DNA of 64,000 bases. Origin: Agrypnia vestita. Lineage: Eukaryota > Arthropoda > Insecta > Trichoptera > Phryganeidae. Below are positions 58,285-64,000 of the stretch, one piece after another (within the stretch, counting starts at the first letter, position 1; every line of letters begins with the position of its first letter). The position numbers and the translations under genes are program-made. The DNA lies in assembly GCA_016648135.1 (NCBI GenBank), contig JADDOH010000317.1:248001-312000 (forward strand), in the 5' to 3' direction. The notes beneath the pieces were generated by a model. The model had not been told where the DNA came from. It saw nothing but the letters and a program-made list of their open reading frames with translations, and searched no databases.

Positions 58285-59240
58285 CCAATTTTGACGTTTT
58301 AAGTTTGACAAGTTTGAAATTAATGAATTCAATCAACCAGAAAGCTCTAATACGCAAATAAATATTAAATTATTCACATTTATGAATAACTAGCTGTTCA
58401 TACCCGGCGTTGCACGGGTTAAGGATTAAGTTTAAAATAAATTTATGAGGGTAAACGAAGGTTCGATTCGAACGGTATATATTTGCATCGAAAATATATC
58501 AGGGGGAGGAGAAAGGGTAAAGGAATAGGAACGATATGTCACCAATGTTAAACGCTGAGTCCTAAAGAATAATTTTGCAAATTTTGATAACGATTGGTCG
58601 ACGGTACAGATTTGCATCTAAAATATATCAGAGAGCGGGTAAAAGGAAAAAGGGGAGGGAAGAAATGTCATTTTTGTTACCCGCCGGGTCCTAACGAGTA
58701 AGTTTACAAATTTTGAGTCCGATCGGGCAAACGGCTAAGATTTGCATCGAAAACATATTAGGGGAGGGGAAGGGTTAAAATAATAGGGGGAAATTTTTGC
58801 ATGTTGAGGGGAAGGGGTAAGAAAACAGGAAAAAATGTTGCCTATGTTACCCGCCGGGTTCCAAAGCATAAGTATGCAAATTTTGTGTCCGATCGGTCAA
58901 ACGGTTTAGATTCGCATCGAAAATTGATTAGGGGGAGAGAAAGGGGTAAGAAAACAGGGGAAAAATGTTGCCTATGTTACCCGCCGGGTTCCAATGTATA
59001 AGTATGCAAATTTTGAGTCCGATCGGTCAAACGGTTCAGATTCGCATCGAAAATAGGTCAGGGGGAGGGGAATAGATAAGAAAACAGGGGAAAAATGTTG
59101 CCTATGTTACCCGCCGGGTTCCAAAGCATAAGTATGCAAATTTTGTGTCCGATCGGTCAAACGGTTTATATATGCTCTCTAATTCATTGAATTCATTAAT
59201 TTCGAACACGTCACACTTAAAACTTTAAAATTAGCGGCAA
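58285..59240. mobile_element. Palindromic MITE with satellite in its loop
   Basis: The left arm (TTTTAAGTTTGACAAGTTTG, AAATTAATGAATTCAATCAA, CCAGAAAGCT) and right arm (GCTCTCTAATTCATTGAATT, CATTAATTTCGAACACGTC) match the arms of 52320-52510. The short loop seen there is here replaced by ~780 bp of tandem repeats. Confidence 0.75.
58395..59172. repeat. 130-bp tandem satellite, ~5.5 units
   Basis: Repeat anchor (GTTACCCGCCGGGTT/C) at 58676, 58846, 58976 and 59106, and a diverged one (GTTAAACGCTGAGTCC) at 58546, so the period is 130 bp with one 170-bp unit carrying an extra ~40-bp internal duplication. Each unit has GCAAATTTTG(T/A)GTCCGATCG, GCATCGAAAA and a purine-rich GGGGGAG...AAGGGGTAAG segment. 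The last units are the most alike. The first unit begins CATACCCGGCGTTGCACGGG. Confidence 0.85.
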
Positions 59241-59244
59241 ACTA

Positions 59245-61530
59245 ACTGACAAGATGCAGAAATCGCAACATTAGCTTTACGTTGGTGAGACATCATATTA
59301 TAAAGACAAATACTAAAGTCGCCTTTATTTTTTCCTCGATTTGTGAATTATTTTTAATGTACCAAGTTTAGGGATTAAACAACAGTGATTTAATTAAGTA
59401 ATCATTATATACGGCATAATCATAAGCAAAAGAGATAATAATAGCATACGCATTAGAAATACTAATAATCATTACCACCTTAAGTATAAGCATATAGATG
59501 AAAAGAAATAAGTTTAGTTATAACATACATTGTTCCTATATGCATAAAAAAAACTCAAAATCATGAGAGATAAAAGTAAGAGAAGCATACGGAATAATAG
59601 TAATCATAACCACTCATAAGAATAAGCATAAAAGAGAAGAAATAAGCAATGTTAAACATATGAGATGGTAATTGCACAGATATTAGAATTAGTAGTATTA
59701 GTAGTAATCATAATAATTCGTCAGTATAACACAGAAATCAAAATTTAGTACTGTAAAAACATAGATTATACCGATATAAGAAACAGTTATAAGCATACAA
59801 GAGCTTCCTACATCTCTACAACTAAATTTGTTAAGAAGCCAGGTGCATCCTGGCTTGTGTACAGTCACAGCTATGAATAGTCACAGCTGATTAACCCTAA
59901 CATCTCTAGACTTTTGATTCGGTCAACACGAAGTCCTCTCAGCTAATGTCAATTAAGAACTGTGATCCTGAACCGTGGGGTCTGTGACCCGCGATGATTG
60001 TACCACTACTGGGTCGCCTGAGGCTTCACAAAAAATCATGGTTGATGATGTCATGGTATTTAAATTACATGCTTCAACAGTCACCGAAGGAGTTAAGGGG
60101 GAACTTTCGTATTAATTAAACTTTTGGGGTTTGCAGGTCTTGCAGGTAACCCATCCGCGTACTAAAATTAAGAGGAAAATATGTACATAGAAGTACTAAT
60201 TAAATTATCACATTTTGGGTGAAAGCTTGTCCCATGGTTTGTCAAACCACAGCGCGCTCGATTATTTTATATGTGAAGAAAAAAAAATGTAACAGAAAGA
60301 AGAAACATTAATAAAAAAATTGTAACCGCCATATATAGGCACGTGGGATGTTAATGAGTTTTTTCTTTAACAGGGCCCCTCGATTCTAATATGGCCGACA
60401 TAAATATTATTTAGTTCAGTTTTTGATACAAAACTTAGTTGATGCCCTAAAGCGTATAAAGAATAAATATATCACCAATTAACATCGTCTTACGAATACA
60501 AAGCGTTATAAAATCATTAATTAATTAATAGTATCATGATTCATAACTCTATCAATTTTAAACATTATTAAAATTTGTTTAGTACCAATTTATCTCCATA
60601 AACTTTTGCAGGTATTTAAATAAGATATCAATATAAAATAAATTAAAATACTAAAATAATATAATAAGATAGATAGAAAACATGTAAATTTGAGCAAATG
60701 TTAGAAAATTATGTACTCATATATAATCCCCTAGTTTTCAAACAACCTGCACGCATAGTAATGAAATTATCTAAACATATAAATGTTCAAATAAAAATTA
60801 CTTAAATAATGAGCTGAAAAACCTATAAAATTGTAAATTGTAGTTTAGTTTATTGAACTCAAGAAATGTGAGAGTAAAATGATTACTGCAAACAGGTTAA
60901 CTGGCCTCTTGCAGTTAATGACATGCACGTCCTGTGTAATTGATACGAGTCCATTCTAATTTAAGTGCGATGATCAGCCTTACGTCTTGCATAATATAAA
61001 ATGAAGACATGATGACCTATTAATACATAAACAGCAAACAGCGTAAATTTAAATCAAGATAAAATGAGACTCGCTATAATATCATATTTCATTAATCCGT
61101 AATTAATTAATTTATAGCATAACAGGTTTCTTTATTATCTTTTAAAGTATCTCATAAAAACAGACTTACTAGAATTGCTGGCAAACACTTTTATCAAATC
61201 GGTTAAAAAACATGCAATTTTTCTTTAATATGATGAAGATGAGATCAATTGTTGAGCACATGCGATACTTTTCACTGGCTAGATATATATGAATATTGAG
61301 TAGCTTGTTTGTAATGGTGTATAGGTGTGATAATCATAATCTGATGTTCGGTAATTCTAGCCCCATTCCAGGACATCATCAAGTTAGTCCTTTTCTCATA
61401 GCACAAGCGTTTAGCTTATTTTGTGAATAGTAAGAATATTTACGCGACACACATTCCGTGTTCGCATCTCTATTTAAAAATATTTTGGATTTTGCGACCC
61501 TAGGTCATACCCTGATTAAATGTTCTCAGA
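59245..61530. other. AT-rich stretch, no gene seen
   Basis: Contains a short hairpin GCCAGGTGCATCCTGGC at ~59835 and a hAT-like string (CTGAACCGTGGGGTCTGTGA, ACTGGGTCGCCTGAGGC) at ~59964-60030, too short to class. Confidence 0.4.
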
Positions 61531-61547
61531 TTCAGGGTTGAAATGCC

Positions 61548-61574
61548 CTGATGATGAACTCTGAAACGCCGGTC
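61548..61574 (+). ncRNA. Second hammerhead-like core, probably a Penelope relic
   Basis: CTGATGA, eight bases, GAAAC, GCC, GGTC in the same order as at 15442-15489 and with the same CCCTGATGATG lead. Stem II is almost absent, so activity is doubtful; it more likely marks the decayed 3' end of another Penelope-like insertion. Confidence 0.25.
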
Positions 61575-61579
61575 AGAAA

Positions 61580-62090
61580 AGCTGTTTATATACAAAAAAA
61601 AATCCCAGAAAACCTCTCTAACCAGAATATAACATTCTGTTGTATTATCTTTCTGTATATTAATTATACTATACTATCTACTGCTTCGTTTCGATGCAGT
61701 GTCTCCAAAAACATAAAAATATTATTATTATTATTTAGGAATTTATTTTTAATTTGAATAATTAAATATATGGTAAATGATACACCAGAAGTCTAGATTG
61801 GTAAACCTAGCGTAAATTCTTTAAACGAATTAATACAAAAATGTGCATTGATACCTATAATTGTAACGTAATGAAAGTTCACGCTATTTACTACATAGTG
61901 TATTTTTACTAGGTAGTATTTTTATAGTTACATAAACTTAGTATAAAATATAGTTTATGTTGCATGCGAGCAACACCACCTGAATATAAAGTATTTCAAT
62001 TTACTGAGGCCTTTGCTTCTGGCGTATGGCAACATTTATCAGTATGCTTATTTTTATGGAGCCAGTACCTCAAATAAATGTTTCAAAAAT
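61580..62090. other. No gene recognised
   Basis: AT-rich; an ATT microsatellite run near 61722. Confidence 0.35.
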
Positions 62091-62094
62091 TAGT

Positions 62095-62275
62095 AAGCAT
62101 GGTATATTCTATCATGGGTGGAAATGGCGAATGTTACATTGTGTAAAGTGATCATTTAAGCCAACCATAAGACAGGTCATAAGTCCTATGTACACCCAAA
62201 TGGCTTCTATACCTACTTTCCCATAAGAAATACAGTTTCGTCTCTGTGAGATATCTAATAAGATAATTAATTGTT
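62095..62275. repeat. Dispersed repeat, copy 3 of 3
   Basis: AATGGCGAATGTTACATTGTG, TAAAGTGATCATTTAAGCCA, GTCATAAGTCC, TTTCCCATAAGAAAT, CTCTGTGAGATATCTAATA, parallel to 31255-31500 and 21975-22190. Ends with an AAAATAAATTA tail. Confidence 0.5.
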
Positions 62276-62279
62276 TTAA

Positions 62280-64000
62280 AAATAAATTACTATTTATTTA
62301 AATAATTAAATCCACAAAGACATAATATTATTAATAAAAATGAAACCAACGTTAGAAATTGAATAAAAATTTATTATAATACATAAAAAATTTCGCTAAA
62401 GTTCCTTTATATAACCTTTACTTGACATTATGTACATACAGTTTAACTTAAGCCCGTTTTAAAATGGTGAGCGTGTTTTAGCTTATATTAATTATTTGAA
62501 AAATATTTTTTCAAATTAAACTTATTTAAGAATTAAAATCACTGAGACTTAAAATATCAGCTTATTAGTCATTATTTAACGAGTAAATCCAAATATTGAT
62601 GTTTTTCCTGTTTATTCCTAATACTTATTTTTACGTTGACAGTTGAGAATTAGTTGACGTCTTAAAATAAATAATTTAACATCATTTCTTAATACTAATA
62701 AATGTATTCTATGTAGGATAATAATCCAACTTGTTTATAATCTTGTAATTTATGATATTTTCGTATTCAAGAATATAATTTAATTTTATTTGTTTTCATT
62801 GCAAAATATTTCCGTTTTATATTCGTATATACATAAATCGTAGTATAATATTATTACTTATAATTTAACGTGATAAATTCTTTAATGCCCTTCTTAAATA
62901 TACAAAAATGGAGATTAATTATAGAATTCTCAAATCAAAAGGGAAAATTTTATTACGAAAATCAAATGTATTCTCCCGATTGCTCCCATATTTTATCAAT
63001 ATAAATTTTTAAATTCAAATATATCGTTTGATTCTTACATTTAAAAAGGATTATTTTTTCACTTTTAATATGATTCTTTCCGAATCAACACCTTTAATAA
63101 GAGAATGCCAATATAATTGCGAATAGTAAAATGATCTATATGTGACACATACGATTCCATTAAATTTAACTGATAAATGCGTATACATACTTAATATTTT
63201 TTACTGGATATAAAGAGAACTTCACTATATACTAGAGAGGTATTCCTAGAATAATATAGTGTACTAATAGATTAACTACGATACTTCATTAGTTTTTTCC
63301 TTCTTTAACGCTTCTTGCCGCATTTTTAGATTGTAATGACAATGCCTGTCTTTTGAAACACAAAATTTAAAAAAAAAAATCCGTTATTAATATTACTTTT
63401 TAATACGATTTATTTCTTTGTAGCAGTGTACTATTATAAATAAATAAAGCCTATTTAAAAATACTTAAGATTAAATTATGTAATCACGAATCAAAATCCA
63501 AATTAGTTATACGTTTGTTCGGGAAATCCACACTCACACGACAATTGACAAGAAGATGTAATCACTAAAATACAGCAATTGGTTGAAATCACGAGCGACA
63601 AAATTAGCAAAGGCGTTTCCCTAACCTCACTTTTCTAAAACTAAAATAATTTAATTAATCATTTTGAAGGAATAACTACGGTAATTTAGGCGGCAACGAT
63701 TCTTCCCGCCCACTGAAGGTCATCCTGTTAAGAGGCCAATTGTACCTACGTAGAAAATATTATCTGTCAAATATTGTTTAGCAGCCACAACAATAATATA
63801 ACTGCTGTTAGTTATGTAAAGAATAGAATATTAATTTCATTCATCGATCATTTTGTCACGTTTCAAGATGACGCTGGTCCATTGAACATTTTCTGTTACG
63901 CTTGTGGCAGTATGACTGCGATTTACATATGAGTGAGGAACCCAGGCGTACTATTTGTCAAAACAATGTACCAACGGATAGTAGCTTTTACTAAACTTGA
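62280..64000. other. AT-rich end of window, no gene seen
   Basis: No recognised exon. A more complex patch at 63690-63735 (GGCGGCAACGATTCTTCCCG) could be the edge of a regulatory region of a gene beyond the window. Confidence 0.35.

Noticed and set aside
59964..60030. hAT/Charlie-like tip (CTGAACCGTGGGGTCTGTGA)
   Set aside because: Only one end, no partner or target duplication found.
1..64000. CRISPR array, rRNA genes, bacterial operon or integrated virus
   Set aside because: No regularly spaced direct repeats with unique spacers, no rRNA-like conserved blocks, no prokaryotic gene packing, no recognisable viral gene.

Overview
The window looks like insect nuclear DNA. It is AT-rich, carries a short interstitial run of the insect telomere unit (CCTAA/TTAGG) and has small GT-AG introns. 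Its two recognisable gene families (Hrs, and insect-type Kir channels) are animal genes, embedded in a dense layer of mostly dead transposable elements. I cannot fix the order; frequent TAGGTACCTA-like strings would suit Lepidoptera, but that is only an impression.

Layout. (1) 1-10410, minus strand: 5' and central part of Hrs/HGS, the ESCRT-0 ubiquitin sorter. Twelve coding exons were joined by eye with every splice phase consistent; the 3' end lies outside the window. Its introns hold MITEs, a LINE ORF1 remnant and the telomere-like run. (2) 10487-13251: two copies of one ~1.34 kb terminal-inverted-repeat transposon, facing each other 94 bp apart, only 77 bp upstream of the Hrs start codon. 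Each carries a small broken helix-turn-helix gene. (3) 13.4-15.5 kb: a GC-rich arginine-rich island, a third broken copy of the same helix-turn-helix gene, and a Penelope-like 3' fragment (GIY-YIG endonuclease) followed by a hammerhead-like core. (4) 17488-29165, minus strand: a tandem pair of inward-rectifier K+ channel paralogs with the same exon plan. The second has two alternative last exons in the same phase, and both share a conserved block ~220-250 bp upstream of the start. (5) 30-55 kb: no host exon that I recognise. It holds decayed LINEs, nested MITEs, a hAT MITE with a clear 8-bp target duplication, a MADF-carrying foldback element, a cluster of GNA-triloop hairpins, tRNA-related sequences, and one CpG-rich promoter-like patch at 33.15-33.46 kb. 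(6) 55230-55510, minus strand: a probable first coding exon of an unidentified gene. (7) 56.4-59.3 kb: a decayed LINE interrupted by a MITE with a clean TTA target duplication, and a 130-bp satellite sitting inside a palindromic element. (8) 59.3-64 kb: AT-rich, almost featureless.

The strongest biology is the Kir pair (duplication, alternative C-termini, shared upstream block, Gln at the rectification-controller site) and the Hrs gene with a transposon against its promoter. The least explained structures are the GNA-triloop hairpin cluster at 48.07-48.24 kb and the satellite-in-palindrome at 58.3-59.2 kb. I found no clearly new multi-gene system.
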